Of a stretch of DNA of 55,332 nt, positions 46,091 to 55,332 are shown piece by piece. The position numbers and the translations under genes are program-made. Source of the DNA: Chromera velia. Lineage: Eukaryota > Sar > Chromeraceae. The notes under the pieces were generated by a model that was given only the letters and a program-made list of their open reading frames with translations, did not search any database and had not been told where the DNA came from. Each line of letters opens with the position of its first letter. Position 1 is the stretch's first letter. Location of the stretch: contig JAHBMJ010000150.1 of NCBI GenBank assembly GCA_018398765.1, forward strand, positions 1 through 55,332. The letters run 5' to 3'.

Positions 46091-47077
46091 TTTCTTTCTT
46101 TATTCATTATTTCTTTGTTCATATTTGATATATTGGCTAGTAGTATAGTTCTTCGTTCGTTCCTTTCTTGGTTTTTTAGCTTGTCATCTAAGGTTATCAT
46201 CATTATTCAGAATTTTAGTGCTATGGTTTTAGTGGATCGATCAGAAGGATGTTCGCTAGCCGGGATTTATATATTATTTGCTTCAGGAGTTTAGCGGTAA
46301 AACTTTAGCGGAGTTTGGAAATTTTTGATCACGGGACCACGGGTGAAATCTATAGGGTAAAATTAAAAAGTTTTTTTTCAGAGTTTAGCTGTTTCTATAT
46401 ATACTTGGAGGCTAATTTACTAGCTAATTTATAGCAATCTTTTTTTTTTTGTTATCTTCCAAGTTATTTTACACAACTTAAATTTTTAAATTAAACTTTG
46501 TAATTAATATTAAAAAACAATAAAGTAAAAAAAAAAAAAAACGTAAAAAAAGTTAGCATACGTCCTTCCACAAGATCTTAAAAGTCGAACATTAATCCTA
46601 ATCCTAACATGCACGTAGACGTACGTGCATAAGTAACTTAATACGGGTAACCGTAGTAATCAGAAGTTTTTTTCCCGGATTTGATGCCACTTTGCATGTT
46701 TTAGTTGAACTTAATTCAAGACTGCAATTCAAGTGCAAAAGCACTGGCATCTAGAAAAGCATTGACAAGAGCTTTTCAAGTTCTACTACTAAAGGAACTT
46801 TAAGGAAGTCTTCGGGAGCATTAGAGAAAATGCAGACAGGAATGCCTGCAAGCAGTGCGAGATCCGCGAACGTCAGACTTCATGTACACAAAGTCACTGC
46901 AGCAGACGGGGATAAAGAAGAAAACGCTCTGTGGGAAAGATGGATATGCTTCTGTGTACAAATCTCCACCAGACTTCCTGAGGATGCATGCAACTACCGC
47001 CGTCTTGCAACGAAAGACGACTCGAAATATTACAGGAACTACGCTCGACAAATAGACTCAAGAACGAACAGAGGAGA
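46091..47077. other. AT-rich intergenic island
   Basis: A/T-rich with poly-T and poly-A runs (46440, 46519-46540). The right end, from about 46830, regains balanced composition and is probably the 3' flank of the minus-strand gene. No independent gene found. Confidence 0.5.
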
Positions 47078-48715
47078 TCAATTCACTGCTGAAAGGATTT
47101 CATCATTTTCATCAAGCCGCTCTCTGGAAGGAACGTTAGCGCCCCCTTTGGGCTCCACGAACCAGTGGGGTCTCGCTGCAATCTGCTTATCTGACAGTGC
47201 CTTGACAATTTGTTCTGCCAGCACCCGACGAGGGACTTTGTATTCAACTTCCCCGTCGGCATCCCAACCCCGACTTCGTTTGCTTTGCACCAACTCAAAC
47301 TCTCCCCCCTCATCTTCGTCTGACAGCTCGGTGACTCTCAATACCGTCGGCTGCACGCTCGCACAGTCACCCGTGATGAGCTCTTTACATGCAGACTGAT
47401 AGGCATCGAGCTTGTCATAAAACCTGGGGTCTTGTAGGTTGGAATCGTAAAAGTTCATCTTCGCCCAGTCGAACTGGGCCTTGTTGCACTCCTCCTCGAG
47501 TCGGGAGGACGAGACCATCACAACACGCCAAGAGGGGTCTCTCTTGAAGGCATCGATCGTTCGGATCACAATCCCGTGTGCCTCCTTCTGCATACGCGGG
47601 TTGCTCTTCCGGTATTCAATACCGAGCTGGACTATCTGACTGGGGTCGACAAAAATAGTCTCGGGACTGACGGAGGGATCGGTCCGTTTGGCAAGGGACC
47701 TACCCCTGAAATGGGGTTCAAACTTGGAGAACGGCACGAGCACATGGCGGGGAGTGACGGAGGCTTGGAAGGGGGCCTCGTATTGAATCCCGTCTGCCCA
47801 GTAGGAGGGCGTTCTGATTATCAGACGATAGTCAAAAAGACCTCGGAGGGAGGTGCAGTCAATCTCCAACCCGTCAAACTCGGATAGGTCGACACGCAAA
47901 GGAGACGTCCATATGCCTGTAGCTCGGAATGTGTTCGTTGTCGTTCCTCTGAACACGGCCTCCCCCCCCGCTAAAGGCCTCCCAAACCACGAATGCTCCA
48001 ACCAGTTCACGATCGAACTTCTCTTCTGTTGGTAATTCCACAAGTGATACGGAAGACCGTTGTCCTCGATGTGCCACACTGTCTCGTGGGCCTTTTTCGA
48101 GAAATCAAACAAATTTGTCGTGCCGCTCTTGAACCCCCTGTCTGCCTGGGCCTGCCTCATTGCAGTTCTCAGCAAGTGCAGAGAGGCGAGGTGGGACTCT
48201 GCGTCGTCGTCCCTCAAGGGCGTGGGAGCCCATGACCGCAAAAGCTTTTCGGGATCCGAACGGTCACTTGTGGAGTCCCCTAGCCAGACAATACGGGAGG
48301 CTCCCGCAAGGGCATCGAAAAACAAAACAGGATCGCTATAGTCCCCCTCATAGTACGCAACATCGGGCCCCAGCCTGTCGACAAGTGCAGCGTCGACAGT
48401 CCGCACGAGGGCTCTCACTTTGTATCCCGCCTCTTTCAATTGCTTAACCACCTCAGGGCCTGATCTGCCTGAAGCGCCCACCACCAGGACGTCTTTGGAC
48501 GAGTCGTCTGACCGAGCTTGACTTTGACTCGGCAGAGGCAACTCTTCTACCAGGTGGGTGGTCACATCGTCTAGAATCTGTTTGAGGACGGAGGAAGGAG
48601 GGGAAGCACGGCTCTTCAAATCATCCCGTGCAGAAAATCGATGCGAATGAAGGAGAAAGGAAGAGGCGGATGCGGCCAAAAGCAGCAAGACGCTGAGAGA
48701 GCGGAGGAGGCACAT
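47078..48715 (-). CDS. Plastid-targeted HCF173-like SDR-CIA30 protein (intronless)
   Basis: 545 codons in one exon, ATG at 48715. The N-terminus MCLLRSLSVLLLLAASASSF is a signal peptide ending in ASASSF. A Ser/Arg-rich segment starting at or near Phe follows, as in bipartite presequences of red-algal complex plastids. Next comes an NAD(P)-binding Rossmann fold of the atypical SDR/NmrA type (DVLVVGASGRSGPEVV, ~76-90; KVRALVR). A CIA30-type beta domain is inserted at about 235-400 (FRATGIWTSPLRVDLSEFDG, VLVPFSKFEPHFRGR). The SDR C-terminal part resumes after it. SDR plus CIA30 is the architecture of plant HCF173, needed for translation of psbA mRNA in photosystem II repair. CGTCTC boxes lie 20-60 bp upstream. 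Plain mitochondrial CIA30 (NDUFAF1) is excluded by the Rossmann fold. Confidence 0.85.
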   Translation of the reverse strand: MCLLRSLSVLLLLAASASSFLLHSHRFSARDDLKSRASPPSSVLKQILDDVTTHLVEELPLPSQSQARSDDSSKDVLVVGASGRSGPEVVKQLKEAGYKVRALVRTVDAALVDRLGPDVAYYEGDYSDPVLFFDALAGASRIVWLGDSTSDRSDPEKLLRSWAPTPLRDDDAESHLASLHLLRTAMRQAQADRGFKSGTTNLFDFSKKAHETVWHIEDNGLPYHLWNYQQKRSSIVNWLEHSWFGRPLAGGEAVFRGTTTNTFRATGIWTSPLRVDLSEFDGLEIDCTSLRGLFDYRLIIRTPSYWADGIQYEAPFQASVTPRHVLVPFSKFEPHFRGRSLAKRTDPSVSPETIFVDPSQIVQLGIEYRKSNPRMQKEAHGIVIRTIDAFKRDPSWRVVMVSSSRLEEECNKAQFDWAKMNFYDSNLQDPRFYDKLDAYQSACKELITGDCASVQPTVLRVTELSDEDEGGEFELVQSKRSRGWDADGEVEYKVPRRVLAEQIVKALSDKQIAARPHWFVEPKGGANVPSRERLDENDEILSAVN

Positions 48716-49483
48716 GGGAGAGAGAGATTGGAACTCGTCTCGCTTGTTAGAAGAGAAGTTGGCTCACGTCTCCCTCCCACATCTGTTCCTATGAGGACCG
48801 TCAGAACGATTTGGGATCTTTCACTTCTTGAAAAATCGGGCTGCAGCGGTGTCTGTCACTTCTACCTGCCACAGGAACCTCGACACTGTGCAATCAGACT
48901 GGCACTGAAGTGAAGGTATGGTGAAGATCAGAAAGAGAGACTCAGTGTGTGGCAGAGACTGCATGGATCAGAGACTATCAGAGACTGCGTGCATGCTTTT
49001 TAGCTCGGCCCGCGATATTTTTGCTCGGCATGTGCATGCATGCATGGCCCGCGCGCCATTCATGCATTCGAAAAGACGCCCGGAGAGGCGATAATTATAA
49101 TTAAGAGAGATTCGAAAAGACGGCGGGAAGATTTCATGCATGCATTATTAATATATATATTAATATAAGGCGAATTAAAGAAAAGTCGGTACTGCAATGT
49201 ACTGCATGAATCGTCGGAGTAGACCGAGGCCTTTGCGCACACAGCGTCCTTTACCATGCGGGGTTGAGTCTGTATGCACGTATAGCTCTCAGCACCTGAG
49301 AGCTGCGTCGCAACATCCGCGAGTAACAAGGCACATGTCCATTGCTTGAGTTTCTGACCGTGTCCGTCTCTGGAGTCATACGTCTTCCCCTCTTCCCGTG
49401 CCTCCTCCCCCAGCCTCTTTTCCCACACAGAGAAAAGGAGGGTTGAAGAGAGGGCCAAATTCCGCCTTGATTGGATCGCAAAG
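48716..49483. promoter_or_regulatory. Divergent region between the HCF173-like and GDAP1-like genes
   Basis: CGTCTCG/CGTCTCC near 48736 and 48767 and CGTCTCT at 49365-49371. TGCATGCA at 49033-49040, 49037-49044 and 49137-49144. A 16-bp palindrome TTAATATATATATTAA at 49148-49163. Two ATTCGAAAAGACG copies 45 bp apart (near 49065 and 49110). An acceptor-like CTTTTCCCACACAG at 49417-49430 suggests an untranslated or short first exon for the right-hand gene. Confidence 0.4.
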
Positions 49484-51254
49484 ATGTTCGAGGAAGATCC
49501 AAGAGACCCCCTCTGGGGCAAACCCAACGTGGTGGAGAAGCTTCCTTTTCTTCCCGCCATAAGCAAGCCCAATCTGGTCACAACTCGAGATGAGGCAGGC
49601 GCCTTCGTTCCTCTCCTCTATCACAACCAGGGGTCATACTACTCTCAGGTCAGGCCAGCGCAGATCTGGGGGCGTCAACGGTTGAATGCTGGCGAGCAGT
49701 TGCATGACTGAGCAGATGCATGCGTGCATGCGCACAAGAGCAAGTTGATGAGTGATTCCAAAGAGTCGATTGAGACACTGACTCCATCGTCGGACTAAAC
49801 ATTTATATCAGATTAATTGAATGATGCTCTGACTGTGTTAGACGAGAGTTCTTGCTTACCTGTTTGAGTGACATGCAGTGATTTACTGTCCCAGAGTCTG
49901 TGCATGATTGACACCACTTCACGCCAAACATGCATGCATTGTCACCCCATCCTCTTGAATGCTTGTTCAAACGGTGCTGCGTTGAATCAGTCACAGAGAT
50001 ACATCCTCTTTGCACCCGAGTGCACGCTTACTCACTCACCCACTTACTTACTCGCCGAGTGCACTTGTGGCTGTCACTTTCTTGTCCAGTAATCAATTCA
50101 CCCACGCACCTGCGCACCCACTAGGTAGCATATCGACTCCCCGATTCACACTGCGTCTCTTTAATTCCCCTTCCCTCTTCCGTTTCTGAGTCTAATTTTG
50201 TGTCTCCGAGTCGTCCTCCGTCGTCCTCTGTGTTTGTTCAACAGCGAAGTGATATAAGTGTTCATTCTCCCGACCATGCACATGCATGCAGGTCGCCCGC
50301 CTGGCCTTGATCGAGTCAGGACTGCAGTTTCGGTACAGGGACATCGACCTGCACAAGGCAGACGCAGAGCAGAATCAAGAGTGGTACCTTCGGATGCACC
50401 CGGGGGGCGTCGTCCCTCTCCTCCTTGCCCCCCCCCAGATCCGATCGAAAAAATACCTCCCCCTCCCCGGATCTGAGCCCACCCTCAGATTCATCATGTC
50501 CGATCCTTGGGTGATTGTGCGTCCTGCAGGATACAAACCTTCAAGCCCACACGAGATCTTCTGTATGTCGTCTCTTGCAATACCCGAGATCCTGGAAGAC
50601 GACGGGGAATCTTTTTTGAAGTCTTTCTTCTCCCTCGACATAGAGGAGTTGAGCATCCCCTGGATGGCCATGCAGATCCCCCGATTTCTTCGATTCGTCA
50701 CTCCCCACTATGAAATGTGCTGCGAGTCCGAGAAACACCTCACAGGGACCGCTGTAAAGACAGACAGCCAAATCGTGAGAGAGGCCTGTACGAAAAAGAC
50801 ACAAGGCAACAAGGCACGATTGGCCCGTTATCTGGATCCTGAAGAAGCTATCAAACACGGGACAGCCGAGGCACTCACCTTTCTGTCCAAGCTCGATACA
50901 CAGCTCGAGCGTTCGGGAGGCCCCTTCATTGCCGGACCCATGTATTCTGCCTGTGACGTGGTGGCGACTGTGTTCCTCGCACGCGCCGACTTCTTCCCTT
51001 TGCTCAGGGATGCCATTCGTTCCTCGCCCCGGGTCGCTGAGTACGACCATCTCATGCAGGAACGGCCCTCATACAAAGCCGCAGGGGTCCTCCGTTCCCC
51101 CCCCGTGAGCCCCAAAGCCATCATGGCTGCGATGGTTCTCAAATGCCTTGCAGGAAAAGCTTTCAAGAGTGCACGCAGCCCCCTCGGAATGAGCATCCTT
51201 GTGGCCTTTGTGGGTGCCGCGGTGGCCTTTGCGTGGAAGAAGTTTCGGAACTGA
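49484..51254 (+). CDS. GDAP1-like glutathione S-transferase with C-terminal tail anchor
   Basis: Two coding exons, 49484..49648 and 50292..51254, join in phase 0 (CAG|GTCAGG...GCATGCAG|GTCGCC) to 375 codons plus stop. The thioredoxin-like GST domain starts at LLYHNQGSYYSQ and continues VARLALIESGLQF, WYLRMHPGGVVPLLL, so the intron splits its first helix. The alpha-helical domain includes ALTFLSKLDTQLE, GGPFIAGPMYSACDVVATVF and the GDAP1-style long inter-domain loop. The C-terminus ILVAFVGAAVAFAWKKFRN is one TM helix with a basic end, a tail anchor for outer mitochondrial or peroxisomal membranes. GDAP1 controls organelle fission in animals; the role here is inferred. The reading frame is open upstream to an acceptor at 49430, so a further N-terminal exon is possible. 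Confidence 0.85.
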
Positions 51255-51689
51255 ATCTCGCGCTCTTGGAGTGTCAGTCGGTAGCAGAGCCTGACACGAT
51301 ATACTTGGCAGCCTACTGCCGAGGCTGGCCGATCCAATAAAATATGTGCCGCCAGCAGCATATGTTGCTTTCTGTTTCAACGTACAAACCCACAGGGCCA
51401 CACGGCCGAAGAAGGAAGACCACTACCTGCTTCTTGCTTCTCGCAGATCGAATTGTATGCTCAAACCCCCCGTGCACGCATGATCGATTAAGTGCCGGTT
51501 TATGTTGATTTGATTTCGAGTAATTTCGAGATAACAACCAAATGCAGGGATTAATGCCAGCGCTAACTATCCAAGCTGTCGAGGCCGACACGTCATATAG
51601 CACCATACTAGCCTATACTAGCCTATGTAGTTGAATAATGCAACTTTGAAAGTCAGATCTAGTCAGATCTGAACCAAGTAATAGCAAGT
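51255..51689. other. 3' flank of the GDAP1-like gene
   Basis: AATAAA at 51337-51342 is a plausible polyadenylation signal about 85 bp after the stop. The rest has no gene signal. Confidence 0.4.
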
Positions 51690-51896
51690 ATAGGGCTGAA
51701 AAATAATTTTCTTATCCCACCTGGTTGGATAAGCTTCGCTGACCGCCCCCCCCCCTGGGTCCCACAGGCGCCGCCGCATGGGTCATTCTTATCTAACTAT
51801 AGGCGCCGCCGCATTTAACCGTGAATCAATCTGCTGTGGACCCCCCCCCCCCTTATCCAACCACGTGAGATAAGCGAAATATTTTTCAACCCCTAT
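51690..51896. mobile_element. MITE-like element with ~44-bp imperfect terminal inverted repeats
   Basis: The first and last ~44 bases pair with few mismatches (left TAGGGCTGAAAAATA; right, reversed, TAGGGGTTGAAAAATA). Each arm ends inward in a GGTTGGATAAG-type word. The centre has two GGCGCCGCCGCAT copies and two C-runs. It is 207 bp long with no coding capacity. The TAGGG start recalls hAT-type ends, but an 8-bp target duplication is not evident. Confidence 0.65.
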
Positions 51897-53329
51897 GCTG
51901 CTGGTCTCAGAGATAGGAAATAGGTTATTAATTAACCGAATCGAACCGACTTGGCTGTCAAAAAGTGTTTTGGTTCAGTTAACCGATCGGTTATATATCC
52001 TTTTTATGTCTAGAGGTCGTTTCCTCACTAAATTTAAAACTTTTCACTGTGAAAACATGATTTTTACAGGTATGACACACAGAAAACGAAAGATCGACGA
52101 CCAAAGTATAATGAAAAGCCATTTTTAATTCATATAACCACTTGTTTGATTGTGTTTATAGTCTACATACTAAGAAAAATATGATTTTTTATATCTTTTC
52201 AGTTCTCATAACTAAGTTTTGCAATCGTTTTGTTATGTTTTCGGTAATTTTTTGCTTGTTTCAAGTTGTTTCTACCTATAATGTTATTTTTCTTAGCTCT
52301 TACCAGTTAACTCGGTTAACCGCCGGTTATGACCGGTTATCATAACTGGAGGGCTAATAACCTATAACTTAACCTCATAACCTACCTTTTTCCCTACCCT
52401 GGCTCAGCCTGGTCTTAGCTGGTTATAGCTGATCCATGCTACCTATGTATGCATAACATGGGTTAGGCTTAGTTAGGCTACCTTAAGCAAGGTTAAGCAG
52501 AGTTAAATACAGTAACTATTCGTTTGCTAACTCGCCAGCTCTTAAACCACTCACCAGTACTCATCAGCTCTCAAATTTTTTCTTCAAATAGCTTGAAAAC
52601 TGCAAAGAATATTTAAAATTTATTGAGACTGTTATTATTAAAGTGCTATATTAGCTATAAGGTGCTGCTAAAGTACATTTTTTCAAGCCTTTTCTTCGTG
52701 TTTAAACCCTCAATCATCATCATCATCAAATTTATAATTTAAATAAAACTGGATTATAGAAGTGCCCGCTGCTAAACCTGCCGCCGCATCATAGTGAGAT
52801 ATGCGGGGCGGGCATGCCACGCATAGATTCATTAAATTGTGATCCATATGTGATCCATAGTTTGTTTTTTTTTGAAACTATATTTTATGGTCGTTTTTGT
52901 TAGATGTAAATGTTAGGCCTGCCTAGGGGCCTCAGCCCAGTCACTATCGTCTTTAGGGGCCTGCATTGCTGCAATCGATCCTGCTGAACTGAAACACCCC
53001 TCCACTGCCTGTTTGCGAGGTCGCCGCTCCCTCCGCATATAGTAGACGGATGCTCGTAGAATCGCTCTTTGCATGCGAGCTTTAACTGCACCCGCCACTC
53101 TTATTACTGACATCCCCGTTCTCTGGCAGATAGTTAGAACTGTGGTTGGATAGTTACGAAATTCAATCAAACAGACTGATTGGTGAGAAGGAAGACATTC
53201 TCCTTCTTATTAGTTCTCTCCATGTGAAATGAAATTAATTCCCCCAAGTGCTTATTTTCTCTGCTAGAGGTCTGACACCTTTCAGTTTAATGTGTCAAAA
53301 TCTGATTTGCCGATTCGGGATCTGACTTT
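51897..53329. other. AT-rich region with a second LINE-type 3' tail
   Basis: AT-rich sequence with GGTTAACCG/CGGTTAT words around 51975-52345 and repeated GGTTA words (52390-52510). The LINE-like tail at 52703-52729 and a more GC-rich stretch (52910-53110) follow. The ORFs here show no domain. Confidence 0.5.
52703..52729 (+). repeat. LINE-like 3' end: AACCCTCAA followed by (TCA)n
   Basis: Nearly identical to the 3' terminus of the LINE at 12470-12496, which suggests a second, heavily truncated insertion of the same family ending here. Confidence 0.55.
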
Positions 53330-55271
53330 TCAAAATAGTGAAGACTCGTGCTGAGAAGAGAAAGCAGAAGCAAGCAGAGGAGGCAGCTGCAGCCACAGCA
53401 GCAACAGCCAATGCGTAGATCAATTCAGGAGAGATGATTGTTCTTTTCAAAAGCGATCTGCAGTCTCTGATCAACTCTGCAGTACAGAAAGGAATTTTTG
53501 AAGGGATGGTGGCTGTTGCTTCCCTTCAAGTTTCCATTGTCCCATCTCCTCCTATTGCTTCGTCCATTGCAGTCGGGGAAGAAGAGGAAAATTTTAAAGC
53601 GTTTTTTGTGCCCGTGTCCTCCTCTTACAGGTACGTGAAGGTAGACTTTGCGGTAATTTTGCAAATTACGGGGAAAGGAAATTTCCTGGACAGGTCCCTG
53701 CGCCGGCAGAATTTCTCTGCCGACTAGAAAGAATCCCGACCAGTTACATATCCCGAGAGTACTTCCCCGACAACGTCTCCTGGAAGAATAAGATCAAGGT
53801 CTATCTGGACAAGCTTGAGGACTCTGCCGTCCATGGGGATATCCAGAGGCTGCTGGGCAGAGGTGTCCTTCCTAAGAATATTTGCTGAGCCCTGAGGAAG
53901 GAGTACGCTAGACGATGTTAGAGGAGTACGGGCATCTCACCTTCCAGGTTGAGTCTCAGAGATGCTTCTACCCAGGTTAGTCATTGTGGACTCTAATTTC
54001 GATTCTTGTGTACGCATGCTCTCACAGGTCCTAGAGTCTGGCCGCATTCAGAAAGAGGGCGCCGAAGCCATTTGGACGTCCTTACAGTCTGACGCAGTCT
54101 GATATGAGGATGGCCTTACAGTTTCTTGCCTCTTCCAAGTCTCTCCACCCACCCTACACTTAATACGTGCTGAGTGAATCTCCAAAAAAGAATGGTGCGA
54201 AGAACGCTGTGCATTAATGAAATCATTCCCGGTTGACTCGGCCTGCAGAAAGAGAAGGATACGCTCTTGAAGGTCCTAAAGTTGGACGACATTCGACTGA
54301 ATCTCGTCGGATTGGGTCAGTGGCATGCCTTTCTGCAGCTCTGTTGCTTCTTCCATTAAAATCTGCAAGCAGCTTGTGCTTCTCCTCTCGTTTAACCTTC
54401 CTTTCACACTTTTGCTCCTTTTTTTCTACGCAAAACTCCCTCCTTCTTCTCGCCCCCCAGGCTTTCTTCCGGCTCTTAGACTAGCTGCCGTGCGTCAAAG
54501 AAAGGCGCTTACCTCTTTTTTGGTTTTGCTGCTATCATTCATGTTCTATTTTTATATTGGCAGCACTTGAATGAAGAGTATATGCTGCGACTGTTGTTTC
54601 CTTATCTTATGCTTTTTTGTGTTTACTTTGATTTACAGAGGGAGGGCAGCTGTCTATGGAAGATCAGGCTGTGATCGTGGAAATGGAGGGGGCCCTCAGT
54701 GCTGAGAGGGCTGCATAGAAATCCGCACTGCAGAGGATCGCGCTGCTCATCGAGCCACAGATGGTCAGTGAGTATGTGATTGACTGTGATAGTTTAGGTC
54801 TATCTATCTGTCTATCTATCTGTCTATCTATCTACTAGATCTATCTATCTATCTGTTCCTGCCTTTGTCTCTCTCTATGTCCACATCTCCGTCTTTTTTC
54901 TGCCCTTGTATCTGAAAAGAAAGATGGTGCACTCAGATTGTAAATCCAATTCGCACTCAGAATCCCAGGAAGCAATACAGGAAGAGGGGAAAGAAAGCAC
55001 TTAGTCTATCTAAACTGTCGGTCCGCTTGTTTGTCTGCTTCACTAAATATCTTTTGGGTCCACTTGCCCTCAAACCATACAATTTTAAATTATATGTCCA
55101 TATAATTGCCCTTCGATCTGCTTGCGCACAGAGGGAGATTCGAAATGTGAAGCTTAAGGCATCCGACTTAACAGAGGAGTACCCGTTCTACATGGACTTT
55201 CAGTGCTATATGTACAGGTTTAGCCGCCCCCTCCCCTACCTGAAGGCGGCCATAGAATATATCGAGGGCAG
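53330..55271 (+). pseudogene. Decayed multi-exon gene of unknown family
   Basis: Several segments look like spliced exons. They include KRKQKQAEEAAAATAATANA then TAG; 53635-53888 (LERIPTSYISREYFPDN, DIQRLLGRGVLPKNIC then TGA); KEKDTLLKVLKLDD between CCTGCAG and GTCAGT (about 54247-54315); MEDQAVIVEMEGALSAERAA then TAG then KSALQRIALLIEPQM with donor GTCAGT (about 54640-54768); and 55132-55289 (TEEYPFYMDFQCYMYRF). At least three in-frame stops and one frame change interrupt them. Alternative splicing or a live gene read with the wrong frames cannot be ruled out. It may continue past the right edge. Confidence 0.4.
54801..54852. repeat. (TCTA)n/(TCTG)n microsatellite
   Basis: TCTA units with TCTG variants and one ACTAGA interruption, in an apparent intron of the decayed gene. 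Confidence 0.9.
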
Positions 55272-55332
55272 GGTTACTTTTCTGGTCGGTAACAAGTGTA
55301 GTCTACCGGTAATTGCCGGTAGCCGGTAATGG

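Noticed and set aside
44800..46203. 467-codon minus-strand ORF and long plus-strand ORFs (315 and 289 codons)
   Set aside because: They only translate tetranucleotide repeats (TDRQTDRQ, KERKKERK, SFFLSFFL) that stay open in several frames.
53880..53900. In-frame TGA after KNIC as a selenocysteine codon
   Set aside because: eEFSec is present, but further stops follow within 15 codons, no SECIS-like fold was seen, and there is no selenoprotein family match.
1..55332. CRISPR arrays, bacterial operons, rRNA or tRNA genes
   Set aside because: The direct repeats are microsatellites without spacers, the genes are spliced eukaryotic ones, and I could not fold a convincing tRNA around any TTCGA-type loop.

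Overview
This is a eukaryotic nuclear window, most likely from a photosynthetic alveolate related to Apicomplexa. A chromerid such as Chromera velia is my inference from content, not a database match. Four things support it. The genes are intron-dense, with short GTNAGT...TGCAG introns crowded with (CA)n, (CT)n and (CTGT)n microsatellites. There is an HCF173-like protein whose N-terminus looks like a signal peptide with an early Phe (complex red plastid). There is an apicomplexan-style helical-repeat organelle protein. GAGACG and TGCATGCA motifs cluster upstream of genes, as in Toxoplasma and Plasmodium promoters.

Layout. 0.2-2.1 kb (-): 5' part of a mitochondrial helical-repeat protein. 2.9-10.1 kb (+): 15-exon AAA+ ATPase. 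10.7-12.5 kb: 5'-truncated, frameshifted LINE. 12.5-14.1 kb (-): intronless protein with two QxK-type PD-(D/E)XK nuclease-like modules. 14.1-16.2 kb: repeats, including a 28-bp inverted pair. 16.2-21.0 kb (-): 9-exon selenocysteine-specific elongation factor. 22.4-24.6 kb (-): a zinc-finger exon and a decayed coiled-coil gene. 25.4-31.1 kb (-): 14-exon secreted M14 carboxypeptidase. 32.1-38.1 kb (+): 13-exon prominin-like five-TM protein. 38.6-38.9 kb: MITE. 39.3-42.6 kb: LTR element with a 4-bp target duplication. 43.2-44.7 kb (+): intronless four-TM orphan. 44.8-46.1 kb: large microsatellite block. 47.1-48.7 kb (-): intronless HCF173-like protein. 49.5-51.3 kb (+): GDAP1-like GST with a tail anchor. 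51.3-55.3 kb: repeats and a decayed multi-exon gene.

Most genes do unrelated housekeeping or organelle jobs: mitochondrial RNA metabolism, plastid psbA expression, selenoprotein synthesis, secreted proteolysis and membrane organisation. I see no operon-like logic. Three pairs are divergent (helical-repeat/AAA+, M14/prominin-like, HCF173/GDAP1) and each probably shares a promoter region. Base composition is mosaic: exons are GC-balanced, while intergenic islands are strongly AT-rich and hold the mobile elements. Gene models were built by hand from splice signals. For the AAA+, eEFSec, M14 and prominin-like genes every intron phase closes and the summed exon length is a multiple of three.
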